Assembly (NCBI RefSeq): GCF_023065955.2
Contig: NW_026622985.1
Coordinates: 5,230,001-5,294,000 of the forward strand
Length of the DNA stretch: 64,000 bases
Direction of reading: 5' to 3'
DNA from: Ursus arctos
Taxonomy: Eukaryota; Chordata; Mammalia; Carnivora; Ursidae
Position numbers and translations under genes: made by a program. Below are positions 33,606 through 44,449 of the stretch, one piece after another. How positions within the stretch are numbered: the stretch's first letter is position 1; the number at the start of each line of letters is the position of its first letter. The notes beneath the pieces were generated by a model. The model had not been told where the DNA came from. It did not search any database and saw only the letters and a list, made by a program, of their open reading frames with translations.

Positions 33606-34146
33606 AGGGTCATTTACAGTTGAACTGCTTAATTTCAGTGCCAAATAGTTGGAGTTGTCAAAACTTATGCCTTGGAGGAGGCGGTGGGGGAGATATTCAG
33701 ACCTGTCCCACACTACCTACTCTCCAGGTTGGGGAATTGGGGGTAGGTGGAAGCAACAGATCGTCACATGCGGACCAGGAAGAGGCAAACACGTGATGAA
33801 AATCGGCTTCTGCTTTGCTCCCCATCGCCCAGCTCCAAGGGAAGTGGCTCACTTACCTTCCCATAAGGAGTGTTTGTGCTTGGTCACCAGACAGTTCCCC
33901 CAGTCACAGAGAGACACGCAGGAGTTGGTGGGAAAACTCCACCGTGAGACTTCCTACCTCCACAGGCATGCACCTCCTGTTACAACAGGGGGTCCAGTTT
34001 GGAGCTGGACACAGGTGAGGCTGGGTCTGCAAAGTAAGACAAAACAACTGAAACAAAATAGAAAGGAACACTTGGTAGCTTGCAAAGGGCCAGACTCCGG
34101 GCATCTGAGAACTGTTATGTAAGGTTTTCTTTAAAATTACCTCACA
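33606..34146. other. Unassigned single-copy sequence
   Basis: No repeat recognised. A + frame of 157 codons (33649-34122) has no familiar motif and overlaps other frames. Confidence 0.3.
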
Positions 34147-34340
34147 AGGGGCGCCGGGGAGGGGGCTCAGTCAAAGGTCCAACTCTTGGTTTCAGCCCAC
34201 ATCATGATCTCAGGGTCATGAGATCGAGTCCCGTGTCGGGCTCTGCCCTCCATGAGGAGTTTGCTGGAGATTGTGTCCTTCTCCCTCTGCTTCTCCTCAC
34301 TCCCCCCTCAAATAAATAACTAAAATCTTCTTTAAAAAAA
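34147..34340 (+). mobile_element. CAN-SINE, sense, diverged head
   Basis: Head 'ggggcgccggggaggg', middle 'catgatctcagggtcatgag', tail 'aaataaataactaaaatctt'. The A-box region is altered from the usual 'ctgggtggctcag'. Confidence 0.88.
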
Positions 34341-35359
34341 CACAGCAACACCAACAAAAAAAAACTCACGATAGCCCACACTTGAAAAAAACCAAGGCCC
34401 AGAAAGGTTCAATCATTTTTCTTGTGTCAGCTAGGAAGGACACTTCCTCCAATACACGGCTTCCCGTCCCTTCCCCAAAGAGTTACAGACCACAAGAAAT
34501 GCTCATGCGGTATGAGGAGGCAGTCAAGAGCTTTTCTTTGGTACAGAATTAGACTTAGCTTGCTGAAGAGAACGCATAAGAAGTTTTGGAAATGATTTTG
34601 AGGGTCGAAATTCAGATGTGGCATCATCTTTCAGACCTCGGGGATGGCTGGGGCTGGATCCTGGGGCCACGACAGTAGTCAGAGGCCACAGAGGTGGAGA
34701 GGGTACATAGAAGAGGCCAGAAGGAGAGGTTGATGAGTATGACATCATGGAGGGCATGGGAGAAAGCTCTCCCAGCAGAAGGGGGAACTCCCCAAAGCTA
34801 CTGAGGACCAGGTAAGGTAAGCACCGAGGTGGGGCCATGAGGATTTGATGAAGTGGAGGGCACTGGTGACCTTGGGGGGAGGGGGCGTGGAAGCTCATTC
34901 TGCAGTATGTTAAGAGAAATGTAAGATTAGGAGGTAGAGACAACATGTATAGACACTTCTTTTGAAAAGTGTCGCAGTAAATAAGAGTGGATTCTTTTAG
35001 AAGTTGTTTATGATCAGTAGAGAGGGAGATGTCCGTAATTCATGATCAAGAGGGAAATATTGAAGAAGGCAATTCCCTGAGAATCTGGGAGTGGATGGGG
35101 TGAGCGAGCAGCAAAGCTGGAGATGGGCCAGCCACATAAGGTCCCGGGAGGCAGGCAGAGCATGCTGGTGGTCAAGTCATGGAGGAAGCAACCACATTGC
35201 CTCTTCGCTCAGAGAAGTATGAGCAGGGTCACCAAGTGAGAGTGGGAGGTCAGGGAGACCAGCTGTAGGGCCTCTGCAGGTGAACCAAAGGTGCTGGGGT
35301 GCCATGGTTGTGATTCTGGACTGGGGAGTCCAAAGTTGACAAGGAGAAAATGTGAGTGT
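34341..35359. other. Unassigned; possibly old dispersed repeat
   Basis: No exon seen. The text at 34640-35240 ('caattccctgagaatctggg') has the feel of an old dispersed repeat I cannot name. A minus frame of 140 codons (34524-34946) is rich in Pro/Ser/Leu and unremarkable. Confidence 0.3.
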
Positions 35360-35840
35360 TCACTGAAGTCATTCCACAAAAACTCATTAAGCATCTTCCA
35401 CGAGCGAGGGATTCTCCAAATGCTGGGATACAGTGATAAACGCCATGCTTCACCGAGTTTCTAATGAGGGCAAGATACTTACATAATGCTGTGTCAACTT
35501 CTAAAAAATGTGTGAAGACACACAAATCAGGGTAGGCAGGCAAGGGAGAGCCAGCGTAGATCCTTATGATGCAGGATGTCAGGGAAAACCTCTCTTGGGT
35601 GTAGTGATATTGGGTCCGAGGACCAGAGGAAGCAAGGGGGAGACTGGCAGGTCTCAGGGGAAGCTCGTCATCATCAGAAAAAAGTGCAAAGCCCTGAGAT
35701 GGGCATGTTGTTGCTGTTCCTGAGGTTCACCAAGGAAAGCAATGGGTGGGAGGAGAAGCCAAGGCAGGTGGCCTGAGTAAGGAGAGGCTGGAGGGGCCAG
35801 AGTGCACCCGCCAGGAGGAGGGAGGGCCTGGGCTTCCCCT
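35360..35840 (+). mobile_element. Ancient dispersed repeat, family uncertain (L2/L3-like)
   Basis: 'gctgggatacagtgataaac', then 'aaaacctctcttggg', 'gcaaagccctgagatgggc' and 'aggagaggctggaggggcc' follow the order of a very common old mammalian repeat. I cannot name it safely. A second copy with the same order lies at 46656-47560. Confidence 0.5.
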
Positions 35841-35914
35841 CTGCATGTGAGGGGCTCAACTAGAGTGTCTTAGTTTGGCGGCAGATCCTGAAGGACCCAG
35901 CAGGATTGTTGCAG

Positions 35915-36600
35915 GTGCGGTGGCTCAAATACCACCCCCAAAACATTTGTTTGCATCCCAATCCTGGAATTTATGAATGTGACTTCATCTTGGAAAGGAT
36001 CTTTGCAGATGTGATTAAGTATCTCAAGATGAGCTCATCTTGGATTATCCAGGTAGGCCTCGAATCCAATGGCCAGCATCCTTGGAAGAGTTGCAAAGAG
36101 GAGACACACAGGGAGAGAGAAAGAGGGGGCCATGTGAAGACACTGGTATAGACTTGGGGGGAAGCTGCCACAAGCCAAGGAACGCCAGGAACCACTGGAA
36201 GCTGGAGGAAGGGAAGAATATTCTTCCCTAGAGCCTACAGAGGGGAGTGCCTGGGTGGCTTAGTCGGTGAAGTGTCTGCCTTCAGCTTGGGTCCTGGTCC
36301 CAGAGTCCTGGGATGAAGTCCCATTTCAGACTCCCTGCTTGGTGGGGAGTCTGCTTCTCCCTCTGCCTGCTGCTCCCCCTGCTCGTGCTCTCTCTCTCTG
36401 TTAAATAAATAAATAAAATCTTCTATATATATATTTTAAAAAGCTTCATATTAGAGCCTCTACAGGGAGCATAGCCCTGCCCACACTTTGATTTCAGATT
36501 CTGGCATTCAGGGTGGTGAAGAAGAATACATTTCTGCTGTTTTAAGCCTCCAGATTTGTGATGATTTCTTGAAGCAGCCCCTGGAAACTAACAGAGCAAG
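35915..36600 (+). mobile_element. MaLR LTR (MLT1-type), split by a SINE
   Basis: Sense order is intact: 'gatctttgcagatgtgatta', 'agccaaggaacgccagga', and after the SINE 'atttctgctgttttaagcct' and 'ctggaaactaacagagc'. The gap 36241-36451 holds a younger SINE. Confidence 0.88.
36241..36451 (+). mobile_element. CAN-SINE inside an MLT1 LTR
   Basis: Head 'gagtgcctgggtggcttagt', body 'ctgcttctccctctgcctgc', tail 'aaataaataaataaaatctt' and an AT-repeat. Flanks are 'tagagcctacag' (36229-36240) and 'tagagcctctacag' (36452-36465). Confidence 0.94.
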
Positions 36601-36634
36601 GGTCTGAGAGACGTCACAGTAAAATAATCATGAA

Positions 36635-36870
36635 TTTATTTATATGCCCCCTAGGTGCCAGACAGCTCTCTGGTGCCCAAATATTAATTAGTTACATCCT
36701 CATCACAACCCCACGAAGAAGGCATCAGCGTTATCCTCTTCCTACGCAAGTCTGAGACTCCAGCTCACTCCAGCTCTCAAGAAAGGTGCCCAAGGTCTCC
36801 CAGCCAGCTTACGGGAGAGCTGGGACTCGAACCAAGGCTACCTGAGGGCTTAACCCCCCTCCCACACTGC
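36635..36870 (+). mobile_element. MIR, near complete
   Basis: 'tatatgccccctaggtgcca', 'gttacatcctcatcacaacc', 'gttatcctcttcctacgcaa', 'ggtgcccaaggtctcccagc', 'gctgggactcgaaccaaggc'. All core blocks occur in order. Confidence 0.85.
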
Positions 36871-37689
36871 CTCCATGCTTCCCAGGTTTTGGGCTCGAGC
36901 AATTAGGATAATCAGCTTGTCACTTAACAAGATGAAGGGGTGACTGTAGAAAAACAGTTGGAGGCTCATGAATTAGTTTGGTTTTGATCGAGTGTAGAAA
37001 CTGACTAGATGCTCGGATGCTACAAATCCTGGGATCTTGTGGAGATTTCTGGGCTGGAGCTGTTAGCATAGTTATAAAACGATAAATCTGTGGGAGTGGT
37101 CTGAGGGCACAGAGGATGGAGCCCTGGGACAGTGTAGCGGGAGAAAATCCAAGACGGAGTGCAATCTCAGAGCCTCATGGGAGCTGAAATCCCCATACTG
37201 AGTGAGGGAAGCGGGGAGCCAGCCTCTGCTAGCTCACAGCGCAGCAGGGGCCCTGCAGGAGCCCGTGCCCAAGGGAGGATGTCCTCCAGGGAAGGCTTTC
37301 CAGGTAAGGTGTTACCTGGGTGCAGCTTCAAGTACCAGAAGGTATTAACCAGGCACTGAGTGTTGCAGGCAAAGGAAAGAACGTGTAAAGACACAAATTC
37401 CTGAAACACCAAGGGGTGCAGAGAACCATAATCACCAGATGTCACCAGAGCATATGTTGATGGGGTGGGTCCAGGGTGCTGAGGCGGGCAGCGGTCACCC
37501 AATAATGTAAGGTTCAGAGAGCCCCTCAGACAGTCAGAAACAGGATGAGCACATCATTCACCCAGCTTCTCTCCCCGCTCTGCTCCGTTTCCTCATCCTG
37601 GTATCACATCAAATCTGAGACCAGGAGGGGACATTGCTCATCCTTGACCTCCCCTTGACAGGAGCCTGGGGAGGGTCAGGACACAGCGA
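36871..37689. other. Unassigned single-copy sequence
   Basis: No repeat or exon recognised. 36900-37080 is AT-richer and free of repeats. Confidence 0.3.
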
Positions 37690-38030
37690 TGTTGCTATGG
37701 ACCAAATGCTTGTGTCCCCCTGAAGTTCCTATGTTGAAGGTCCTAACCTCCAGTGTGTTGTGTTTGGAGGTGGGGCCTTTGGAAGGTAATTAAAGTTCAG
37801 TGAGGTCATAAGGGTGGAGCCCATGATAGGATCCATACCCTTATCGAAGTCACCAAAGAGCTTGTGCCCTCTCTCTCTCTCTCTCTCTGCCAGTTGAGGA
37901 GAAAACCAGAAGGCTGCCATCAGCAAACCAGGAAGCGGGCCCCCATCAGACGTCACATCCACCGGCACCCTGAGGTGGACTTCCTGGCCTCCAGTGTGGG
38001 AAGTTAACATTGGTTGCATCAGCCACAGGG
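37690..38030 (+). mobile_element. MaLR LTR (MLT1A-like), sense
   Basis: 'ttgctatggaccaaatgctt', 'tgtttggaggtggggccttt', 'gaggtcataagggtggagcc', a CT run at 37868-37889, then 'ggacttcctggcctccagtg'. Standard MLT1A order. Confidence 0.88.
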
Positions 38031-38668
38031 CCTGTGGTGTTTGACCTTAGCAGCCTGAAGAGATTAAGGTGCGTGTGAACGCATTTTGTAAACTAGAAAA
38101 TGCTGCGCTCGTGTTCATTACTCATAGCTGGGTGTGTGGGTCAGTTCCAGCTTGTAAATCCTATCTCGTAAACATCCCCACGCAGATAGATTTGGGGTCA
38201 TTTCTGAGGTCCGTTCCCCACAGTGCGATCGTCAGGACAGGGAGTGTGATCTCTTTTATGGCTTTTGTTTTAGCGCATACTTTACGGCTCTGCCTGCCTG
38301 TGTTATCTCAACTGATGTCAAGTTGAAGTTCTGCAAAGTGGTTTGTCTTGTTTTCATTACAAAAGTTATCTAAGGAAAAAGAAGAAAAAGTTGTGTATGT
38401 TTTTTTTAGTTTTGTCTTTCTTCCTTTTTCTTTTTTTTTCTTTCTTTCCCTAGAAGTTCATAGAATGTTCTGATTTGGATGAGCCTCCTCGAGTACAAAT
38501 GCGTTTAGATGAATATAAGCAATACCCACCGTGCGTTTCAGCTCCTTTGGAGCTGTGCCTCCCTCGCTATGTCACGTGCAGCAAATTACTCAGCTCTTTG
38601 CGAGTCTTGCCCCCTCTGGAAAATGGAAGGAAATACCTACTTCTTGCCATCGGTGGTTTGTTTGTTTG
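38031..38668. other. Unassigned single-copy sequence
   Basis: No repeat named. A T/C-rich tract at 38400-38452 precedes ordinary sequence. Confidence 0.3.
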
Positions 38669-38861
38669 TTTTTAATATTTTATTTATTTATTTGACACAG
38701 AGAGAGAGAGGGAGAACAAGCAGGGGGAGCAGCAGAGGCAGAGGGAGAAGCAGACTCCCCACTGAGCAGGGACCCTAATGTGGGACTCGATCCCAAGACC
38801 CCAGGATCATGACCCGAGCCAAAGGCAGACGCTCAACAAACTGAAGCAACCAGGTGCCCCC
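38669..38861 (-). mobile_element. CAN-SINE
   Basis: Reverse copy: 'ttttatttatttatttgaca', 'actccccactgagcaggga', head 'accaggtgcccc'. Flanks 'ccatcggtggttt' (38648) and 'ccattggtgtttt' (38860) look like a diverged duplication. Confidence 0.92.
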
Positions 38862-39040
38862 ATTGGTGTTTTGAGGAGCTCTTAAATGGGATATTTTATA
38901 AAGTTCTTAGCCTACTATTTGGCCCATAATAAGACTACCATAATTATTTGTTGAGCTTTTAGACTGAACTCTATGAAATTAGCATTTTTTTAGAGCAGAT
39001 ACCATCAAGCAGCAAATAGCTCAGCTTGTTATGAGTCTTT

Positions 39041-39222
39041 CTTTTTTAAGATTTATTTATTTGAGAGAGTGAGAGAGAGCCCATACCAGCAGGAGGAGGG
39101 GTGAAGAAGAGGGAATGGGAGAAGCAGACTCTGCACTGAGTCCCATCTCCCAACCCCGAGATCATGAACCGAGCTGAAACCAAGAGTTGGACGCCTAACA
39201 GGCTGTGCCACCCACGTGCCCC
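39041..39222 (-). mobile_element. CAN-SINE
   Basis: Reverse copy: 'agatttatttatttgagaga', 'gagatcatgaaccgagctga', head 'gtgccacccacgtgcccc'. 'atgagtctttct' and 'ataagtcttata' flank it. Confidence 0.9.
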
Positions 39223-40544
39223 TTCTTATAAGTCTTATAATCACGTCCTTGCCACCCTCACTCACACTCCATCTGGCCTTTCTCTCTGGCTAGGTGTTTC
39301 CTTGGGGCTACGTGAAAACTTTCCAAGGACCCTGGGACAATCAATTGAAGGGAGTCAATTTCCACATCCTGACATGCCACGAGACACTTTCCTACCTCCC
39401 TTCCCAGCACCTGACTTCCTGAGGATGGGCCAATGCAGTCTAGCATGTAAGGGCCCCCAGAGAGAGATACAGGTGCTGTTGGGAGCTAACCTCAAATACA
39501 GGTAACTTTGCCTTCACCTCCTCCTCTGCTAAGGTGACTTCTGGGTAGAAGTACCGGAAGTGGCAGGGTGACAGCATGTGAGTGTGGACCCTGCACCACT
39601 CGCCTCATCAGAACACGGGAGCTGTTCCACCCTCCCGACGTCAGTTCACAGCGACCAGTGACACCCATCCAGACAGGGAAGTGGATGGTCCAGCGATGCA
39701 TTGCTAGAACCTTCTCTGTTACCAAAAACATGCAAAGTGTTCATCAGCTCCTTGGATGGGGAAATTGAAAGCATCCTTCCTAAATGACACAAAATTAAGC
39801 TCAGGTTTTTAAAAAGTGACAACTTAAGAGTAAATACACCAAAATAAATCAAAATTGTGGGATTATTTTATGGACCATTTCTTATTTTTCTCTCAAATTT
39901 AAAAAATAGTATTTAAAAAATGTTAATATTTTCCAAAGCAAAATAAAGGAGGCCAAAGAGAAACAGGAAGAACACTTCTACCATAGAGGAATTGATAAGA
40001 AGAAATCAGCAGCCCAGTCTGGGGCTCCTGTCCTCATCCCAGACCCTGACTCTCTCCTGACCATGCACATCACTGCTCTGAAGACCTCAGCATGTGAGTT
40101 GGTCCCTGGAACCTTCCCAGGAGCTGCAGATGTCTGTCAGCCAGGTAGTGCTCACTGAGGGCTTCGTCTCTGTGCATGGCCCAGAGTCTCTGCCAGGCCA
40201 GCCCCAGCCCCACTGGGAAATCTGACCCTTATAGCATCCAACACCACATGTCAGAGAGGGTGAGAGATACCCACACTGCACCCCTCCCACCTGACGAGCA
40301 ACCTGCAGGCTCTCTCCCTCCTTCCTTCCCACCTGACGGCAGTAGGAGCCCCTTTCACTTCCCCTCTGGAGCGACCTGCACCTGAGCTGGTGGGCTCATT
40401 CTGCTTTGTGGGATGTAGCCGACCTGTCTACATCCTGTGTCCTGCTGACCCGCTTCTCTGCCCAAACCTGGGTGTGAAAGTCAGAGCTGTGCCAATCCCA
40501 AGGTTAAGGTTCACAAAGGGAGGGGGAGCCACTCCTGCTTTCTC
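39223..40544. other. Unassigned single-copy sequence
   Basis: No repeat or exon recognised. An AT-rich stretch lies at 39760-39960. Frames are short (at most 113 codons). Confidence 0.3.
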
Positions 40545-40587
40545 CCATCCATCCATCCATCCATCCATCCATCCATCCATCCATCCA
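40545..40587 (+). repeat. (CCAT)n microsatellite
   Basis: About 10-11 uninterrupted 'ccat' units. Confidence 0.98.
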
Positions 40588-42289
40588 GTAACAAAGGGAA
40601 TGGCCTGCTGGCTCCCCACATATATTTCTCAAACGTCCACACCCTGAAAGAGGGAGGGAATGAGGGAGGAACTGGCATCCCAGAGCTCAACCTTATCCAC
40701 TCACAGACCTGCATTTCCCCCCAACTTAACAACCCACACCCATGGACATCTCTTGTACCTCCTCATGACCTCAGCTACTGTACCTTGGAAACCTGATACT
40801 ATCGTATTTCTACCAATGGGATGAAGTCATATCCTAGGCTCCGGTCCCCACTCAGGGAGTCTTCAGGCCCCATACTCCTCTTACATCCTTAGTCCTCTGC
40901 CTTTGCTTCCCCCCTCATCTTGTCATCTCCCACTGATCAGTACCTTGACCTGCTCCCCTGCCCCGACTTCTGAACTCCCTGGAACCCGCAATCTGTGGTG
41001 TGCCCACATCTGGACAAGGGTACCATCCATGTCTCCTGCTGTCCCCCACTCCTAGCCCCAAGCAACAGAAACTGGCATGGGCTTGTCCCACAGACCGCAC
41101 TCCATGGGTCCTGGCCCCAGACTGTGGTGGCCCTTCCATCATAGCCCTGGTCCCATTCCTTGTCCCTGCTGGGGGCCAGCTCCCTCTCATTTCTCCCAGA
41201 CTGTGCCATGTTTTCTGGACCTGCCAACCTCCATTGTCCCCATTGTCAGCTGGGGGAGCTCCCCTCCTGCTTGACAAGACAGTAAAGGCCACTGCATGGG
41301 AAGGCAGACCGTGGGCTTCTGCTCCCACAATGATGAGCCTCGAGCCCCAAGCCTCTCTTTCTATCTACCCTTGCTTCCATTTCAGAGAAACAGGCATGCC
41401 TCCCCTGCTCAGCCAGGACCCCTGCCTTCCCAGGGACACTTTTCTCTCTCACTTTTCTCTGATTAGCATTTATATTTGAGCTCCTCTTGTCTACTGTCTT
41501 TTCTTTATCCAACTAGAAACCCTCTCCCATTCTTTAACAAGCAAACCAAACCTGCCTTGGGCTCCAGTTTCCCATCAATCTCCTGTCCTGTATCTCTCTT
41601 TCCTTCACCACCAAGCATCCAGCAAGACTGGATTCTGGACCACCTACACCTGCCCTTATTTGCATGGCCCCAGCACAGCTCTAGAACCACTCCATCAGAA
41701 GCCACCTGGGGCCTCCCCTCACACACACAGCTCGGAACGTGTGCTGCTCAGGTCCACACTCTGGGTTTTAACTGATGGTGCCTCCTCACTACACCTGAGG
41801 ATGTCAGTCTTATCCACCTGCCTACCTGGGGGCTGCTCTCAGTACGTGAGAAGCGCAGGTCCTGAGTATCTGTTGAGAGAACTCAGGGAGAAATGTGTAG
41901 GTGCTGCGGCCTCCTTCTTGAACTTGTTCCCCCTTTGGTTTCCCTGATATCATTTCCTTCCGGATTTTCTCTGCTCGTTTCTTCTCAGGCTCACTGACTG
42001 GATCCTCCCCTGTCTGTGCTCAGCGTTCATGGCCTCTGTGCCCTGCGGGAGCAGTCAGACACAGGCCCCATGACAGGTGCCTGAGAGTCGGAGCGCCAAC
42101 CTCAGCCCCCACACACCCGAGCAGTGACAGGGCCACTCAGAGACTCTTTCCTTCCCTGAAAAATGGAGTCATGAATACAAGATTGCAGTAAGAAAATGAA
42201 GTAATGGTAAAAAGTGCTTAGTGCTAGGCCGAGCAGATTGTGGTGTCTCAATAAATAGGGATGATGGTGACAATGACCTCATACACCCC
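40588..42289. other. CT-rich, mostly single-copy sequence
   Basis: Pyrimidine-rich + strand, low in A. It might be a decayed old LINE or LTR but I cannot align it. The + frame 41000-41479 (159 residues) is Pro/Leu/Ser-rich without motifs. Confidence 0.3.
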
Positions 42290-42480
42290 CAGCATCTCAG
42301 CTTCTACCCATAGTTTGAGAGCTCCCAAATGTATATCTTCAGTACAGACTGTTCGTCTGAGCTCCAGGCCAGTAGCCAAAGTTTATGAAACAGAGCTCAT
42401 CACTTTTGTCCCCTAAACCGTGCTTCCTCCTACAAGGCCATTCACAGTGAATTCTACCGACATCCACCCAATTCATGGCC
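42290..42480 (+). mobile_element. L2 fragment
   Basis: 'gagctcccaaatgtatatct', 'ctgagctccaggccagtagc', 'gaaacagagctcatcacttt' follow the LINE-2 order in sense orientation. Confidence 0.55.
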
Positions 42481-42560
42481 AGACCAGGTAGTAAGAAACA
42501 AACAGATTTAGTTCACTTATTGAAGAAATGATCAAAATAGCTATAAAAGACATTTTAGAG

Positions 42561-42750
42561 GCAGGACGCCTGGGTGGCTCAGTTGGGTTAGGTGTCAGAC
42601 TCCTGATTTCGGCTAAGGTCATGATCTCAGGTTCGTGGGATCAAGCCCCACACTGGGCTCCATGCTCAGTGTGGAGTCAGCTTGAGATTCTCACTCTCCC
42701 TCTCCCTGCCCTCTCTCTCAAATAAACAAAATCTTGAAAGAAAAAAAAAA
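42561..42750 (+). mobile_element. CAN-SINE, sense
   Basis: 'gcctgggtggctcagttggg', 'aggtcatgatctcaggttcg', tail 'caaataaacaaaatctt'. Exact 11-bp duplication 'acattttagag' at 42550-42560 and 42751-42761. Confidence 0.96.
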
Positions 42751-42761
42751 ACATTTTAGAG

Positions 42762-42941
42762 TATTGGGGAAATTTTCCTGTGGAATGGATGTTAGATGAT
42801 ATTTAGGAATTATTGTCAATTTTCCTGTGTTATGTTGGTAGTACAGTGAGCCTTGTCCTCAGAAGATGCAGGCTGAGCTGCCCCGGGATGAAGTGCTTTG
42901 ATGTCTGCAAATCTACTTTCAAATGGCTCAGAAAAAGATGT

Positions 42942-42974
<33 letters not shown>

Positions 42975-43125
42975 TTTATTCTCACACATATATAAATGAG
43001 TAAAGCAAGTGTGCAAATTCTTATAAATTGTTGAATCTGCGTGGTGAATACACAAGCATTCATTACTGTAAACTTCAACTTTTCTGTACACTTGATCTTT
43101 TCCATAATAAAAAATGTTGGGAAAA
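42762..43125 (+). mobile_element. L1M 3' end, sense, with internal CA repeat
   Basis: 'gttagatgatatttaggaat', 'gccttgtcctcagaagatgc', 'gatgtctgcaaatctacttt', 'caaatggctcagaaaaagat', a CA run, and 'aacttttctgtacacttgat' follow the 3' end of an old L1M. The upstream part may lie before the SINE. Confidence 0.75.
42946..42974 (+). repeat. (AC)n microsatellite
   Basis: About 14 uninterrupted AC units at the A-rich point of the L1M 3' end. Confidence 0.97.
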
Positions 43126-43744
43126 AAGCAGAATAAAAATGTCTGAAAGGAAAGCATCTGCTGTGGTTGGCATATGTCCCCAGCGGACCAGGACTTTTCT
43201 TCCCCATTCTAGGTATTATAATTTTAACCAAGCAGGAAAAATATGCAGATTTTTAAATTTTTGATTCCTACTTTTAACTGGAGGTAACAGGTCAAAAGAA
43301 AACCTACTGATGGACGGGAGAGGCAGATACTCCGGATCCCCTCTCCCTCTCATCCAGCTTCATGCTAGCACTAGTATGTTCTGGAGGTAGGGCCAAAGAC
43401 ATGTTTTATCACTGTTATCCTTTGCTTTGTCTGTCTGTCTTTGCCACCTATCACAGCAGTGCCCCTGGCCCCAGGCCCAGGCCTACTTCCTCCTAGTTCT
43501 TGACCCTGACCTCTTCTGTTGCTTTTAGGAATTTCTGAAACGTGCAACACACATTAGGCCCAAGTCTCCCAGATGCTATTCTTATAAACTCACGCTTCTC
43601 TCTTATTCCCTGTGGAACATGATGCCATTTTTCTATCTTTTATTCATGCGCTTATATTTAAATCTGAGCTCACTAGAATTCCTTGGGCTGCCTTGCCATT
43701 CTCATTCCTTGTGAGCCCTGTCCCTGACCTTTTAAGTGATTCTT
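43126..43744. other. Unassigned single-copy sequence
   Basis: No repeat or exon named. The tract 43480-43740 could be a weak L2 relic. Confidence 0.3.
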
Positions 43745-43990
43745 TATTTTTTTTTTTAAATTGCACTAAGAGCACTTAACATGACATCTATTCATCTTGC
43801 ATAACTGCAACTTCAAACAGCATCTCCCCATTGTCCCTTCCCTAGCCCCTGGCAAGCACTCTTCTACTCTCTGTTTCTGAGTTTAACTATTTTGATTCCT
43901 CGTGTGAGTGGGCTTGTGAGGCATTTCTCCTTGTGTGACGGGCTTATTTCACTCAGCATAATATCCTGTAGGGTCATCCATGTGGTTGGG
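43745..43990 (-). mobile_element. L1M 3' end, antisense
   Basis: 'gtcccttccctagcccctgg', 'caagcactcttctactctct', 'cttatttcactcagcataat', 'gtagggtcatccatgtgg' are standard antisense L1M wording. Confidence 0.8.
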
Positions 43991-44449
43991 TGAGTGGGAC
44001 TCATGCCCAAACCAGTGAGGAGCCAGGAGGAGATGGCATTCCAGGTAAAACGTCAGGACCGGCTCCACCACCTGTGTCCTTTCTCTTCCTAACTTGGGTT
44101 CTCTTTGCCTCTCTTTCTACTTCAGCTCTGTGCTCCTCATTAAACTTTAATGTGTGTCTGGTCCCGTGGCATTGGGCACAAACCTGGCTCTGCCCACCCA
44201 TATTTTGAACGTGGCTCTCTTTGGTAGGCTCCATCTTGGCTCATTTCTTTAGTGCTGGATATCCTTGGAAGGAACTCCAAACCCCCTTCTGCTTCCAGAA
44301 GAAATTGAGCCCTGACCTACTCCCAGCTTCCACCTGGCAAGACAAGCCCCACCTCTTTCTTCCCTGTCTTGCTTGACAGGAGGAAATGAAGGACTCATAT
44401 TACATACCTGTCCTTTATCTTCTTCAAAGGACAGAGTTAGCATGGACAC
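43991..44449. other. Unassigned sequence between two antisense L1 pieces
   Basis: No repeat recognised. Ordinary single-copy sequence or a very old insert. Confidence 0.3.
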